From: Actinomycetes bacterium
GTDB lineage: Bacteria > Actinomycetota > CALGFH01
Direction: 5' to 3'
DNA: 64,000 nucleotides
NCBI GenBank assembly: GCA_036000965.1
Contig: DASYUT010000053.1
Span: 23,706 to 87,705 of the forward strand
Under the pieces are notes generated by a model. It saw only the letters and a list, made by a program, of their open reading frames with translations. It searched no databases and had not been told where the DNA came from. The stretch's first letter is position 1, and each line of letters begins with the position of its first letter. The position numbers and the translations under genes are program-made. Shown here one piece after another: positions 1 through 11,761 of the stretch.

Positions 1-1
1 T

Positions 2-636
<635 letters not shown>

Positions 637-640
<4 letters not shown>

Positions 641-1911
641 CCCGCTACCCGACCCACAAGCTGGGCGCGTACACCGCGGTCGTGGCGTTCGGGCTGCTCG
701 GCGCGCTCGCCAGCGGCCTGCCCGAGCTGGTCGCGCTGGTCGCCCCGTTCGCGGTGCTGCTGCTGTACGGCCTGATCCGGTCGCCGGCGCCCGCGGCCAG
801 CGTCGGCCTCACCCTCGCCGACGAGCGCGCCGTGGAGGGCGAGGGCGTCCCGCTCCACGTCGAGGTGTGCGCGCATGCCCCGCTCGAGCAGGTCGAGGTG
901 CTCGTCGCCGTCCCCCAGGGGCTCACCCTGGAGGGGGCGGCGAACCCGACCGCGCTGCGGCTGGCCGATGGCGAGGTGGCCCGTCTGGAGTACGTCGTCC
1001 GGGGGGTCCGGTGGGGCCTGTACGGGGTGGGGGAGGCGTGGCTGCGGGTCCGCGACCGGTTCGGGCTGTTCCAGTTCGAGGCCCGGGTCGACCGGCGGGT
1101 GCCCCTGCGGGTCTACCCGGGCGCGCGCACCCTGCGTGGGCTGGTCCGGCCGCGCGACACCCGGGTCACCGTGGGCAACCAGGTCGCGCGGACCAAGGGC
1201 GACGGCATCGAGTTCGCCGACCTGCGCCCGTTCGTGCCCGGAGACCGGGTCCGCCGGGTGAACTGGCGGGCGAGCGCGCGCCAGGGCGCGCTCTGGGTCA
1301 ACGACGCCCACCCGGAGCGCAACACCGACATCGTGCTGTTCCTCGACACCTTCGCGGAGGCGCGCTCGGCGGCCGGGTCCACCCTCGACGACGCCGTGAG
1401 GGCGGCGACCGCGCTGGCCGCCCGCTACCTGGACGGCCGTGACCGGGTCGGGCTGGTCCGGCTGGGCGGGACGCTCCGGTGGCTGGTGCCGGGGACCGGC
1501 CCGGCCCACCTCCACCGGGTGGTGGAGGCGCTGCTGGAGGCCGACGCCTCGCCCAGCTTCGTCGACAAGGGGATCGGCCTGGTCCCACCCCGCACGCTGC
1601 CGCCCAGGGCGCTGGTGATCGCGCTCACGCCCCTGCTCGACGAGCGGGGCCGGGCGATCATGCTCGACCTGCACGCCCGCGGCTTCGACCTGGTGATCGT
1701 CGAGGTCTCCCCGCTTGGCCTGACCGAGCCCGGCGAGGGCGAGCTCGGCGAGCTGGCCGTGCGCCTGTGGCGGCTGGAGCGCGAGGCGGTGCGGGCGCGC
1801 TACGAGCGGCTCGGCGTCGCGGTGGCCGAGTGGCGGGACGGGGTGGGGCTGGAGTCGGCCCTGGAGGAGGTGGCGGCATTCCGGCGGTACGCGCGCCAGG
1901 TGCGCGGGTGA
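637..1911 (+). CDS. DUF58 domain protein, MoxR partner
   Basis: 424 residues. Start chosen at ATG 637 because it overlaps the moxR stop (ATGA). Two hydrophobic segments lie near residues 10-45, followed by a beta-rich region and the DUF58 core with GDRVRRVNWRASAR near residue 205, then a VWA-like domain (DIVLFLDTF). DUF58 proteins are encoded beside MoxR ATPases and are thought to form membrane-associated assembly or stress complexes. The next gene overlaps its stop by GTGA, making a three-gene unit. Specific function unknown. Confidence 0.88.
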
Positions 1912-2426
1912 CGACCGCCGCCGGCTCGCTCGCGGGCTGGGCGGTGGTGGTGGTCGTGGTGAGCCGCAGCCAGGGGCTGCTCGCCCCGGCCGCGGTGACC
2001 CTTGCGCTGCTCGCCGGCGTGCTGCTCGCCTGGTCGCTGGTGCAGGCCTGGGCGCCCGGGGTCGGCTGGGTGCTGTGGGCGCTGGTGCTCGGCTACCTGC
2101 TCTGCCTGCTCGCCCAGCCGCGCCGGGTGGACGAGGGTGCCCCGGTGGCCGGGGCCGCGCTGTTCCTCATGGCCGAGCTGGCCTACTGGTCGATCGAGCA
2201 GCGCCCGCCCGCGCGCCAGGCCCGCGAGCTGCCCGTCCACCGGCTGGCGACCATCCTCGGGGTGGTGCTGGCCGCCGAGGCCCTGAGCGCGGCCGCCCTG
2301 CTCACCGCGTCGCCGGGGCCCGACGTCGGGGTGGTCCTTGACGCCGCCGGCGTCGCCGCCGCGGTCGCCGCCGTCGCCCTGCTGCTCGGCCTGCTCGACC
2401 GCCACCGCAGCGGTCCGGAGGGCTGA
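1908..2426 (+). CDS. Small integral membrane protein of the MoxR-DUF58 operon
   Basis: 172 residues from GTG 1908, which overlaps the DUF58 stop. The protein is almost entirely hydrophobic, with about five predicted membrane segments broken by a charged loop around residues 65-110. No catalytic motif is visible. Position and coupling suggest a membrane subunit or anchor working with the MoxR/DUF58 pair, but that is inference from context. The stop codon region begins a run of three TGACGGCC-like repeats. Confidence 0.7.
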   Translation: MTTAAGSLAGWAVVVVVVSRSQGLLAPAAVTLALLAGVLLAWSLVQAWAPGVGWVLWALVLGYLLCLLAQPRRVDEGAPVAGAALFLMAELAYWSIEQRPPARQARELPVHRLATILGVVLAAEALSAAALLTASPGPDVGVVLDAAGVAAAVAAVALLLGLLDRHRSGPEG

Positions 2427-2491
2427 CGGCCCGGGTGGTCCGGGGTTGACGGCCCGCCCGGTGCGGTGGCGGTCGAGCAGGTTGACGGCCG
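2424..2491 (+). repeat. Three spaced copies of a TGACGGCCSG-type motif
   Basis: The stop codon at 2424 starts a TGACGGCCCG motif that recurs at about 2449 and 2483 with a preceding T. It is one of several short repeats that begin at or just after a stop codon in this window. The third copy could double as a TTGACG -35 box for the downstream phosphatase. Confidence 0.5.
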
Positions 2492-2502
2492 GCCCGGGTG
2501 GA

Positions 2503-2508
2503 TAGGCT
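2503..2508 (+). promoter_or_regulatory. Putative -10 box (TAGGCT) for leaderless phoD-like mRNA
   Basis: TAGGCT ends 8 bases before the ATG at 2517, which would put the transcription start at or next to the start codon. No Shine-Dalgarno sequence is present. A TTGACG lies at 2482 with a rather short 15-base spacer. Confidence 0.5.
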
Positions 2509-2516
2509 AGGCAACC

Positions 2517-4187
2517 ATGAGAGGACTCGTGCTCGGACCGCTGCTTCGCTACGTCGGCGAGGCCCAGGCGACCGTCTGGGTGGAGACCGACGGCCCCTGC
2601 GAGGTCGAGGTGCTGGGCCACCGCGCCGCCACCTTCCACGTCGAGGGCCACCACTACGGGCTCGTGCTGGTCGAGGGGCTCGAGCCGGGCCGGGCCTACG
2701 AGTACGAGGTGCTCCTGGACGGCGAGCCGGTCTGGCCCGAGCCGGGCGGCCGCTTCCCGCCCAGCTCCATCCGCACCCTCGACCCGGAGGGCAAAGGCCG
2801 GCCGCTCAGGCTGGTGTTCGGCTCCTGCCGGGTCGCCGCGCCCCACGAGCCGCCCTACACGCTGCCCAAGCACGTCGACAAGCGCGGCCGCGAGGTCGAC
2901 GCCCTGCGCACCTTCGCGCTGCGCATGCTCGAGCAGCCGCCCGATGCCTGGCCGCACGCGCTGTTCCTGCTCGGCGACCAGGTGTACGCCGACGACACCT
3001 CCCCGGGCACCCGCGAGTTCATCCGCGAGCGGCGCGACACCAGCCAGCCGCCCGGGGAGGAGGTCGCCGACTTCGAGGAGTACACCCACCTGTACCGGGA
3101 GGCGTGGAGCGAGCCGGTGCTGCGCTGGCTGTTGTCGACCGTGCCCAGCGCGATGATCTTCGACGACCACGACGTCCACGACGACTGGAACACCTCGGCT
3201 GCCTGGCTCGCCACCATGCGGGCCGAGCCCTGGTGGCAGGAGCGGATCGAGAGCGGGCTGGCCGCCTACTGGATCTACCAGCAGCTCGGCAACCTCTCGC
3301 CCGCCGAGCTCGCCGACGACCCGGTGTACGCCAAGGTGCGGGCGGCCGAGGACGCCGGGCCGTTGCTGCGCCGGTTCGCCGCCGAGGCCGACCAGGAGAC
3401 CGAGGGGACCCGCTGGAGCTACCACCGCGACTTCGGCACCACCCGGCTGCTGGTGATCGACTCCCGCTGCGGGCGGGTGCTCGACGAGCAGAACCGGGAC
3501 ATGCTCGACCCGGAGGAGTGGCGCTGGGTCGAGCAGCGCATGACCGGGCAGTTCGACCACCTGCTGGTCGCCACCTCGCTGCCGTTCCTGCTCGCGCCGG
3601 GCACCCACCACCTGGAGGCGTGGAACGAGGCGGTCTGCGCCGGCGTCTGGGGCCGGCTGGCCGCCACGCTCGGCGAGCGCCTCCGCCAGGCGGCCGACCT
3701 CGAGCACTGGGCCGCCTTCGGCCGCTCCTTCGACCGGCTCGCCGGCCTGCTCGTGGAGGTGGCGAGCGGCCGCCGGGGCCCGGCGCCCTCGTCGGTCGTG
3801 GTGCTGTCTGGCGACGTCCACCACGCCTACCTGGCCAGGGTCGACGACCCGCCCGGCACCCGCCTCGAGAGCAAGGTCTACCAGGTGGTCTGCTCGCCGC
3901 TCCGCAACGCGCTGGAGCCGAGCATGCGCCGGGTGCACCGGCTGGCGATGACCCCGGCGGGGGAGCGGATCGGGCGGGCGCTCGCACGCCTGGCCGGCGC
4001 CCGTCGTCCCGCGATCGGCTGGCGGGTCCTGCGCGGGCCCTGGTTCGACAACCAGGTCGCCACCATGGAGCTGGACGGCCGCGGCATCGAGCTGCGGATC
4101 GAGCGCGCCCCGGCCGGCCACGACCCCGACCCGAGCCTCGACCCCGTGCTCGACCACCGCTTGGCCGAGGTCGCCCCCCGGCCCTGA
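2517..4187 (+). CDS. PhoD-like alkaline phosphatase family protein
   Basis: 556 residues. An N-terminal beta-sandwich (residues 1-95) precedes the metallophosphatase domain: FGSCR near residue 100, GDQVYADD near 152, FDDHDVHDDWN near 215 and SGDVHHAY near 431, the metal-ligand blocks of the PhoD-like family. No signal peptide or twin-arginine motif is seen, so a cytoplasmic or cell-associated role is more likely than classical secreted PhoD. The family splits phosphomonoesters or diesters using Fe/Ca; the substrate here is unknown. Its stop codon is included in a 19-bp block repeated three times downstream. Confidence 0.87.
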   Translation: MRGLVLGPLLRYVGEAQATVWVETDGPCEVEVLGHRAATFHVEGHHYGLVLVEGLEPGRAYEYEVLLDGEPVWPEPGGRFPPSSIRTLDPEGKGRPLRLVFGSCRVAAPHEPPYTLPKHVDKRGREVDALRTFALRMLEQPPDAWPHALFLLGDQVYADDTSPGTREFIRERRDTSQPPGEEVADFEEYTHLYREAWSEPVLRWLLSTVPSAMIFDDHDVHDDWNTSAAWLATMRAEPWWQERIESGLAAYWIYQQLGNLSPAELADDPVYAKVRAAEDAGPLLRRFAAEADQETEGTRWSYHRDFGTTRLLVIDSRCGRVLDEQNRDMLDPEEWRWVEQRMTGQFDHLLVATSLPFLLAPGTHHLEAWNEAVCAGVWGRLAATLGERLRQAADLEHWAAFGRSFDRLAGLLVEVASGRRGPAPSSVVVLSGDVHHAYLARVDDPPGTRLESKVYQVVCSPLRNALEPSMRRVHRLAMTPAGERIGRALARLAGARRPAIGWRVLRGPWFDNQVATMELDGRGIELRIERAPAGHDPDPSLDPVLDHRLAEVAPRP

Positions 4188-4233
4188 CCAGGGCACCCGG
4201 CCCTGACCCGGGCACCCGGCCCTGACCCGGGCC
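4178..4233 (+). repeat. 19-bp tandem repeat x3 spanning the phosphatase stop codon
   Basis: Units start at 4178, 4197 and 4216, differ at one base, and each contains the CCCTGACC that holds the stop codon in the first unit. The gene end has therefore been copied twice downstream. Confidence 0.85.
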
Positions 4234-4260
4234 TGCGGGCCGGGGCCGGGGCCGGGGGCG

Positions 4261-6950
<2,690 letters not shown>

Positions 6951-6954
<4 letters not shown>

Positions 6955-6983
6955 CGCGGGTCCCGCCTGTCCGGCTCGTTCAT
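6951..6983 (-). CDS. 10-codon leaderless upstream ORF coupled to the lipase gene
   Basis: ATG 6983 lies 7 bases after a TACGGT -10 box and opens a 10-residue frame (MNEPDRRDPR) whose TGA overlaps the lipase ATG. It would let ribosomes load on a leaderless message and re-initiate at the lipase. Seen directly: the frame, overlap and -10 box. Translation itself is inferred. Confidence 0.4.
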
Positions 6984-6990
6984 TGCGCGA

Positions 6991-6996
6991 ACCGTA
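6991..6996 (-). promoter_or_regulatory. Putative -10 box (TACGGT) upstream of lipase leader ORF
   Basis: TACGGT on the minus strand, 7 bases before ATG 6983. The spacing fits leaderless transcription. Confidence 0.4.
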
Positions 6997-7063
6997 GCAG
7001 GCGCACCGTCCGCGGGTACAGTGCGGTCTGGTGGCGTTTGCAATGCTCGCTCGAGCGCTCCGG

Positions 7064-7115
7064 CCTCGACGTGGCGGGCGGTCAGACGACCTCGACGTGG
7101 CGGGCGGTCAGACGA
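7064..7115. repeat. 26-bp perfect tandem duplication
   Basis: Two identical 26-bp units (7064-7089, 7090-7115) with a few bases of a third. They lie about 30 bp beyond the stop of the TauE/SafE gene, in the gap before the lipase promoter. Confidence 0.9.
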
Positions 7116-7146
7116 CCTCGCCTCGCCTCACCCGGGTCGACGACGG

Positions 7147-7914
7147 TCACGACAGCAGCAGGCGCAGGCCGACGGCCAGGCCGAACGCGATGACCAGGGC
7201 GCGGAGCACGCGGTCGTCCAGGCGGCGGGCGAGGGCGACCCCGGCCTGGCCGCCGAGCAGGCTGGCCAGGGCCATGACGGCCACGGCGAGCCAGGCCACC
7301 TCGGCGAACAACGCGAACCAGACCGCGGCGATGACGTTGATGAGCAGGGAGAGCAGCCCCTTGAGGGCGTTCAGGCGCTGCAGGCTGTCGGTCAGGAAGA
7401 TCCCGAGGATGGCGAGCATCATGATGCCGACCCCGGCGCCGAAGTAGGCGCCGTAGACGGCGGCCAGGAACTGGCTGGCGTACAGGGCGACCCGGTGCGG
7501 CCCGCCGCCGTCGCGCTCCCGGCGGGCTTGCACGAACCGGGCCAGCCGCGGCTGCACCGCAAGCAGCCCGCATGCAAGGAAGATCAGGAATGGCACGATC
7601 AGCTCGAACAACTCAGCCGAGCTGACGACCAGCAGGAAGGCGCCGAGCACGGCGCCGCCGGCGCTGATCGCGCCCAGGGCGCGGACCCTGGCACCCTGGC
7701 CGGCGAGCTCCCGGCGGTAGCCCAGGGTGCCGCCGAGGTAGCCGGGGCAGAGCGCGACCGTGTTGGTGACGTTGGCGTCAAGCGCGGGGTAGCCGACCGC
7801 GAGCAGGGCGGGGAACGAGACCAGCGACCCGCCCCCGGCGACCGCGTTCACGGCCCCGGCGACGAGAGCCGCGCCGGCCAGGATGGCGATCTGGGGGAGC
7901 CCGAGGTCGGCCAC
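7147..7914 (-). CDS. TauE/SafE-family (sulfite/organosulfur exporter-like) membrane protein
   Basis: 255 residues with about eight membrane segments. The N-terminus carries AGAVNAVAGGGSLVSFPALL and the second half repeats a related fold with GAYFGAGVGIMMLAIL, both typical of the TauE/SafE (DUF81) permeases. These move sulfonates, sulfite or related anions across the plasma membrane; the substrate here cannot be assigned. Start is GTG 7914, six bases after a TAGGCT box, so the message is probably leaderless. Confidence 0.87.
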   Translation of the reverse strand: MADLGLPQIAILAGAALVAGAVNAVAGGGSLVSFPALLAVGYPALDANVTNTVALCPGYLGGTLGYRRELAGQGARVRALGAISAGGAVLGAFLLVVSSAELFELIVPFLIFLACGLLAVQPRLARFVQARRERDGGGPHRVALYASQFLAAVYGAYFGAGVGIMMLAILGIFLTDSLQRLNALKGLLSLLINVIAAVWFALFAEVAWLAVAVMALASLLGGQAGVALARRLDDRVLRALVIAFGLAVGLRLLLS

Positions 7915-7920
7915 GCCCGC

Positions 7921-7926
7921 AGCCTA
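7921..7926 (-). promoter_or_regulatory. Putative -10 box (TAGGCT) for leaderless TauE/SafE gene
   Basis: Minus-strand TAGGCT, six bases before GTG 7914, with no Shine-Dalgarno sequence between. Confidence 0.5.
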
Positions 7927-8156
7927 CGGGGCGGCCCGAGGCGCTCGGCTGGAAGCCCCGACGCTCACCAGCGCCACCCGGGGATCGCGTCCAGGACTGG
8001 ATGCGTCATCGCTGCTCCTCCCACGCGGTCGCAGCCTACAGGTTCCCGGGGTGGGGCCGGATCGGCTCGGCCGGTGCGGGCGCTGCGCCAGCCGGCCTGC
8101 CACGCCTGGCGGGTGGGCCCTGTCCGTGGACGGGACCGCGCCGGGGGAGTACCATC

Positions 8157-8170
8157 CGAACACGTGTTCG
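8157..8170. promoter_or_regulatory. LexA/SOS box (CGAACACGTGTTCG)
   Basis: A perfect 14-bp palindrome matching the Gram-positive LexA consensus CGAAC-N4-GTTCG in every fixed position. A TACCGT box follows at about 8173, so LexA bound here would cover a promoter firing toward the gene at 8231. Confidence 0.75.
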
Positions 8171-8230
8171 AGTACCGTGTCCTGCGTGTCCATCGCGCAG
8201 GCGGGGTGGCCGGGAGGGAGGGGCCAGCGA

Positions 8231-8470
8231 ATGGGAGAGACCACCAGCCTGCTCGACCAGGCGACCGTCACCAACGTCGGTCAGCTCGTCCGGGCCCTGC
8301 AGGCGTTCCCGCCGGAGACCCCGGTGGAGGCTGGTCTCGGCTACCGCGACGAGACCGACAGCTATCAGACCGTGACCGTCACTGCGGTGACCTCGGCCTG
8401 GCTCGACGGCCGGCCCGACGTCACCACAGTGATCGTGCTCGGCGAAACGGGTAGCCTCCGGGCGCCGTGA
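8231..8470 (+). CDS. Hypothetical protein, 79 residues, behind SOS box
   Basis: ATG 8231 follows a purine-rich GGGAGGGAGGGG. The protein (MGETTSLLDQATVTN...) has an amphipathic helix near residues 15-27 (LVRALQAF) and alternating hydrophobic strands afterward (TVTVTAVTS, VTTVIVLGE). I do not recognise a family. The only promoter-like signal upstream is the LexA box, which predicts induction by DNA damage. A second small gene follows 33 bp downstream and may share the transcript. Confidence 0.6.
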   Translation: MGETTSLLDQATVTNVGQLVRALQAFPPETPVEAGLGYRDETDSYQTVTVTAVTSAWLDGRPDVTTVIVLGETGSLRAP

Positions 8471-8503
8471 CCGGATCAAAGGCCCATGGACGGGAGGACG
8501 TAC

Positions 8504-8716
8504 ATGTCGCAGACGCAGGCAGAGCCCATCGAGAAGGGCAGCGAGGTCAAGGTCAGGCGGCCCGGCAGCGGCGAGTCCGGGACCTGGAAGGTGACCGGGC
8601 GGGTGGCCAGCTCCGGGACCGACGACCCGGCCTACGACGTGACCAACCTGATCAGCGGGCGTCAGCGGGTCTTCCGGGCCTCTCGGCTCATCGTGCTGCG
8701 CGCGGTCAAGCGGTGA
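8504..8716 (+). CDS. Hypothetical small basic protein
   Basis: 70 residues from ATG 8504, chosen because GGGAGGA lies 7 bases upstream; an in-frame ATG at 8486 is also possible. The sequence looks like a small beta barrel: VKVRRPGSGESGTWKV, then YDVTNLISGRQRVFRASRL. Family not recognised. It follows the 79-residue SOS-box gene in the same direction and may belong to the same damage-inducible unit. Confidence 0.6.
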   Translation: MSQTQAEPIEKGSEVKVRRPGSGESGTWKVTGRVASSGTDDPAYDVTNLISGRQRVFRASRLIVLRAVKR

Positions 8717-8831
8717 CCGGGCGCGCTGGCGGCGCGGGCCGGTCCTTGCCCCACGACGTCGTCAGCGGGTAGACGCCGACGTCTCTGAGGGGTCGCGAAC
8801 TCCGAACGGTTCTGCCGGGAGGGCCGGCACC

Positions 8832-10256
8832 TCAGGCCTCCAGCTGCTCCCGGACCTCGGGGCGGGCGCGCAGGGCACGGCGGGTCGGCGCTGGCAGGTC
8901 GCGGGACCCGAGCAGCGCAGCCGTCCGCCCGAACGCGTCCGGGCCGAGCGCCTCGCGGGCCGATGCCACGACCCGGGCCGGCTCGACGACGAGCGAAAGC
9001 GAGGCGAGCAGCCCGGCGGCGTCCTGGTCGAGCTGGCGCTCGCCGGCAGCCGCCTCGGCCCGGTCGAAGTCGACCAGCCAGGGGTGGCCCTCCTCGTCGA
9101 CCACGAAGCTGTCCGGCTGGAGGTCGCCGTGCGCGATCCTGGCCCGGTGCAGGATGGCGACCTGCCGCCAGACCTCGCCGAGCAGGGTGTCGTCGATGCG
9201 CTCGGCGGGGAGGCGCTCGAGGCCGAGCCCGGGCACGCGGTGCTCGACGAGCAGGCCGGCGCCGTTGCCGAACGGGCGCACCAGCAGGACCGCGGGCGCG
9301 CGCACGCCGGCGCCCGCGGCGAGCAGCGCCATCGACGCCTCGTGCTCGACCTGCTGCACGGGCGGGCTGAACCGGGGTGGTCCGGCCGACCTGCGGAGCG
9401 TGAGCCACCGCCAGGCCCGCCAGAGGAGGTCGCCGTCGCGCCGCTCCCTCGGGACCACCTTGACGAACAGGTCGGGCCGGTCCCGGCTGGTGACGTAGTA
9501 GCTGGCCGACCGGCGCGACTCGGGCTCGACCGGCTGCAGCTCGACCGGGTCGAGCCCGTACCGGTGCAGGGCCTGGCGCACGCGGGCCAAGGCTGGGCGG
9601 CCCCTGGGCGCCCCGAGCAGGAGGTGGACGAGCGACCCGGCCGCCCAGCCGAGCGCGGCGCCCCCGAGCACGTCCAGGGGCAGGTGCGCCCCCACGTACA
9701 TGCGGGCCAGGCAGACCACGATGGCGCCCGCCCACGCGACCCGCCGGCCCCGGCGGCCGAGGTAGGGGCTGGCCACGGTGGCGAGCGCGACCGCTACCGC
9801 GGAGTGTCCCGACACGTAGCCCAGGCCCCGGGCCGGCTCCCCGAGGATGTGCACGTTGTCGAGCAGGGTCTGCGGCCGGCCCCGCTGCACGAACTGCTTG
9901 ATGACCCTGGCCACCACGTAGATGGCGCCGCCGGCGACCGCGGCGTCGAAGGCCAGCCGCCAGCGGCGGGTCGCCGCGGCCGCCACCGCGACCAGAGGCA
10001 CGGCCCCCAGGTTGCCGAGCTGCATCATGAACCAGACGAACGGGTAGGCCCAGCCGGGGATCGGGAGGTCGTTGACGAGCCGGAAGACGTTGGTCTCCTG
10101 CTGGCCGATCCGGTCGCTGTGCACGGATCGGGTGCACAGGACGACGAGGACCACACCCAGGGCGACCCGCAGCGCGTCGCTCGGGTGGCGGGTGTACACC
10201 TCGCCACGGAACCGCCTCAGCGACACGCCCGCCCGGGCGCCGGCCATCTCCGCCAT
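8832..10256 (-). CDS. PAP2 phosphatase fused to a protein-kinase-like domain
   Basis: 474 residues. The first half is a membrane PAP2 phosphatase: KQFVQRGRP (about residue 117), SGHS (about 148) and RMYVGAHLPLDVLGG (about 185) form the three phosphatase motifs. After residue 220 comes a soluble domain with HGDLQPDSFVV and LVDFDRA, the catalytic and metal loops of lipopolysaccharide-kinase/APH-like folds. The catalytic-loop asparagine position is Ser. Related actinobacterial proteins carry a further UPF0104/lysyl-PG-synthase membrane domain, which is absent here. Probably acts on lipid-linked phosphates at the membrane. Confidence 0.82.
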   Translation of the reverse strand: MAEMAGARAGVSLRRFRGEVYTRHPSDALRVALGVVLVVLCTRSVHSDRIGQQETNVFRLVNDLPIPGWAYPFVWFMMQLGNLGAVPLVAVAAAATRRWRLAFDAAVAGGAIYVVARVIKQFVQRGRPQTLLDNVHILGEPARGLGYVSGHSAVAVALATVASPYLGRRGRRVAWAGAIVVCLARMYVGAHLPLDVLGGAALGWAAGSLVHLLLGAPRGRPALARVRQALHRYGLDPVELQPVEPESRRSASYYVTSRDRPDLFVKVVPRERRDGDLLWRAWRWLTLRRSAGPPRFSPPVQQVEHEASMALLAAGAGVRAPAVLLVRPFGNGAGLLVEHRVPGLGLERLPAERIDDTLLGEVWRQVAILHRARIAHGDLQPDSFVVDEEGHPWLVDFDRAEAAAGERQLDQDAAGLLASLSLVVEPARVVASAREALGPDAFGRTAALLGSRDLPAPTRRALRARPEVREQLEA

Positions 10257-10326
10257 GCTACCGCCCCATGTCCGCGCTGCCCGGAAGTCTACGTTCTGCC
10301 TGGTCCCCTGAACAGCCCGGCCGGGC

Positions 10327-11556
10327 TCAGCCGGGCAGGCGCCCGAGGACCTCGGCGGCAGCGCGCAGGCCGCTGCGGACCGCGCCCTCCATCAGCCCGG
10401 CCCAGTCGCCGGCGGTGTGCTCGCCGGCGAAGTGCAGCCGGCCGGCGGGGCGGGCCAGGAGCTCGTCGTCGCCAGGGTCGCGGTCCGGGGTGCGGGTCGA
10501 GTAGGCGGCACCCACCCAGGGATCGCAGTCCCAGGTCGACAGCACCACGCCGGCCTCGTCGAGGTCGAGGTCGGGCCGCAGCGCCCGCAGCCGGCCCAGC
10601 CAGCCACCCGGGCCCTCGGCGACGCCGAGCCGCTCGAGCGCCGGCGCCGAGCCCGCGAACGCGCTGACCACCGGCTGCACGGCCCCGTCGGCGCCCCGCG
10701 CGGTCCAGGTCCAGTAATGGTCGGGAACTGACAGAACCGCGCTGGGCGGGGCCGGCCGCCGCAGGGGCACGAAGAGCTTGGCCGCGTGCCCGTAGACGAC
10801 CCGCCCGAGCGCGCCCGCCTTCCAGGCCGGCAGGGCCGGGTCGAAGCGGATGCGGCCGGTCACCGAGGCCGGCACCGCGACGACGGCCGCGTCGGCCGTT
10901 ACCACGTCTCCGCCGGCCCGGACCCGCACCCCAGGCCCGGTCCACACCACCGACTCGGCGGGGGCGCCGAGCCGGACCGCCGGGCCCAGGCGCTCGGCCA
11001 GGCGGTCCGCGACGCGCTGGTTGCCACCGGCCACGCGCACGCTCTCGCTCCGGTCGAACGTCGAGCCGGCGTGGTCGAGCGAGGTCGCGGCGAGCGCGCC
11101 CACCGGCTGGGCAGCTGAGACCTGGATGCGGGCGGCGATCGCCTCGCGCGCCCCCGGGTCGAGCGGCAAGGCCTCGAGCACCGCCGCGACCGACAGGCCT
11201 GGCCGGCGCCAGGCTCGGCCCGGCTCGGCGAGCAGCCGCCCGAGCTTGGCCACCTCGGCCCAGAGGGTCTCGCGGTCCACGCCGAGCCCGCCCCGTGGCT
11301 CGCGGTCGCCGTAGCTCATGCCGGCCGGCGCCAGCTCGAGGCCGAGGCGGCCGGTGGTGTCGGCCAGTGCGCGGTGCCCCCGCTCGACGAACTCGGCCCC
11401 CAGCTCCACGATGGCGGCGTTGCCGAGCCGGGCCGAGTGGACGCGGCCACCCACCCGGTCGCGCGCCTCGAGCACGAGCGGCTCGGCGCCCCCCTCCTGA
11501 AGGGTCCAGGCTGCCGCGAGCCCGGCGAAGCCCGCTCCGATGACGCACACCCGCAT
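10327..11556 (-). CDS. Flavin-containing amine oxidase family protein
   Basis: 409 residues. It starts with the FAD dinucleotide fold (GAGFAGLAAAWTL) and the DRVGGRVHS motif of the amine oxidase/protoporphyrinogen oxidase family, and ends with the FAD-binding FAGEHTAGDWAGLMEGAV block. It should oxidise a primary or secondary amine using O2. The substrate is not evident. The start ATG 11556 is six bases downstream of a TAGGAT box. It stands alone, between the PAP2 fusion and the DUF4230 gene. Confidence 0.88.
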   Translation of the reverse strand: MRVCVIGAGFAGLAAAWTLQEGGAEPLVLEARDRVGGRVHSARLGNAAIVELGAEFVERGHRALADTTGRLGLELAPAGMSYGDREPRGGLGVDRETLWAEVAKLGRLLAEPGRAWRRPGLSVAAVLEALPLDPGAREAIAARIQVSAAQPVGALAATSLDHAGSTFDRSESVRVAGGNQRVADRLAERLGPAVRLGAPAESVVWTGPGVRVRAGGDVVTADAAVVAVPASVTGRIRFDPALPAWKAGALGRVVYGHAAKLFVPLRRPAPPSAVLSVPDHYWTWTARGADGAVQPVVSAFAGSAPALERLGVAEGPGGWLGRLRALRPDLDLDEAGVVLSTWDCDPWVGAAYSTRTPDRDPGDDELLARPAGRLHFAGEHTAGDWAGLMEGAVRSGLRAAAEVLGRLPG

Positions 11557-11562
11557 GGCCCG

Positions 11563-11568
11563 ATCCTA
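11563..11568 (-). promoter_or_regulatory. Putative -10 box (TAGGAT) for leaderless amine oxidase gene
   Basis: Minus-strand TAGGAT, six bases before ATG 11556, with the same spacing and nearly the same hexamer as at 7921 and 52237. Confidence 0.5.
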
Positions 11569-11692
11569 CCTGGACGGCGGCGGCCCCGGCTGGCGCTCCT
11601 GCCTGACGCCGTCCACCGAGGTGGTGGCCACGTCCTCAGGTCTTCAGTCCGATAACCGGTTGTATTCCGGACAGCAGCCAGGCGCCTCAGGC

Positions 11693-11757
11693 TGATCCCG
11701 GCGTGCCCCGGTGACCTGCGGCGTGCCCGGGGTGATCCCGGCGTGCCCCGGGTGACC
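11693..11757. repeat. Imperfect 40-bp-period repeat beyond the DUF4230 stop
   Basis: A TGATCCCGGCGTGCCCC block followed by GGTGACC occurs at 11693 and 11733, with a diverged GGCGTGCCCGGGG between. It lies directly downstream of the DUF4230 gene (minus strand). Confidence 0.7.
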
Positions 11758-11761
11758 GCCG

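Larger units (their letters stand above)
7915..8230. other. 316-bp divergent intergenic region
   Basis: It holds the TAGGCT promoter of the TauE/SafE gene at one end and the SOS-type palindrome at 8157-8170 with a TACCGT -10-like box just downstream at the other. No conserved coding segment was recognised between them. Confidence 0.6.

Noticed and set aside
1800..4196. A 798-codon minus-strand frame opposite the DUF58 and phosphatase genes
   Set aside because: Composition is a mirror of the sense genes, with no recognisable domains and no ribosome site.
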